Assembly (NCBI GenBank): GCA_023268955.1
Contig: JALRJW010000094.1
Span: 1 to 5,806, forward strand
Direction of reading: 5' to 3'
DNA length: 5,806 nucleotides
Source of the DNA: Aliarcobacter sp.
GTDB taxonomy: Bacteria > Campylobacterota > Campylobacteria > Campylobacterales > Arcobacteraceae
In this document: positions 5,615-5,806 of the stretch, piece by piece
Layout: each line of letters starts with the position of its first letter
Position numbering within the stretch: position 1 is the stretch's first letter
Program-made: the position numbers and the translations under genes
Notes under the pieces: generated by a model
Seen by the model: only the letters and a program-made list of their open reading frames with translations
Database searches by the model: none
What the model was told of the DNA's origin: nothing

Positions 5615-5806
5615 TTATTCCTTATCAAATCTTGTTCTATATTCACATTTTTGACAAAATTCTTCAATTAAAATATTGTTTTTAAAACCATTTTGTATAT
5701 CTTTAACTCTTTTTGAATTTAAAATATCCTCAACACTATTTTCAAAAACATTCCCTAAATCAACACAAGCATTTTGATCTAAACAACAAGGAACAAGCTC
5801 CCCTGT
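5615..5806 (-). CDS. Radical SAM/SPASM-domain protein, C-terminal part (runs off the right edge)
   Basis: These are the last 63 residues of a longer protein. They read TGELVPCCLDQNACVDLGN, a Leu/Asn spacer (VFENSVEDILNSKRVKDI), then FCQKCEYRTRFDKE and stop (TAA at 5617-5615). The Cys-Cys pair, the LGN turn, the ILNSKR helix and the closing Cys-X2-Cys are characteristic of SPASM/twitch C-terminal domains that bind an auxiliary iron-sulfur cluster in radical SAM enzymes. The catalytic CX3CX2C domain would lie beyond the window. Substrate is unknown: members act on peptides, sugars or cofactors. It is immediately upstream of, and coupled to, the EI24-type membrane protein. Confidence 0.85.
   Translation of the reverse strand, partial: TGELVPCCLDQNACVDLGNVFENSVEDILNSKRVKDIQNGFKNNILIEEFCQKCEYRTRFDKE

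Overview
The right-hand three quarters of the window (about 1150-5806) looks like the chromosome of a low-GC Campylobacterota bacterium, most probably Arcobacter-like. This rests on very A+T-rich coding, extended -10 promoters (TGnTATAAT), tight gene packing, and a split Aer-type pair (separate PAS protein and chemoreceptor) of the kind known from Campylobacterota. The taxon is inferred from memory of these families, not from a search.

Layout of the native part, from the right edge leftwards. (1) The C-terminus of a radical SAM/SPASM protein runs into the window, with an EI24-type membrane protein starting 1 nt after its stop; both are on the minus strand. (2) A weak terminator ends that unit, and directly behind it lies an extended -10 promoter for a second minus-strand operon. 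This operon holds an Aer-like PAS sensor with the recognised FAD-pocket residues, overlapping by TAATG a methyl-accepting chemotaxis protein without membrane segments. The two proteins probably form one redox or energy-taxis receptor. (3) An intact OmpR/PhoB-type response regulator lies on the plus strand, meeting the chemoreceptor gene tail-to-tail with a 1-nt gap. (4) Divergent from it is a Cache-domain sensor histidine kinase, presumably its partner.

The kinase is broken. It has its membrane-anchored sensor and its phospho-accepting His, but at about codon 398, just before the ATP-binding domain should begin, it switches to about 45 unrelated residues. A good ribosome binding site and start codon (1010-997) follow its stop, but that reading frame dies after 10 codons.

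The left end (about 185-991) differs in base composition. One line of 60 bases counted by eye there has 24 G+C, against 12 in a line of the neighbouring kinase tail. This block carries a small exported protein of unknown function (minus strand) and, divergent from it, the start of another small gene (plus strand) that is cut at the same place (about 992). A 9-bp direct repeat, CATAAATTT, sits at both ends of the block (185-193 and 983-991). The far left (1-135) is the end of an unidentified reading frame. The region left of about 1150 is therefore a mosaic. It could be real (insertion plus deletion) or an assembly chimera, and the sequence alone cannot decide.

I see no CRISPR array, tRNA, rRNA, transposase or integrase in the window.
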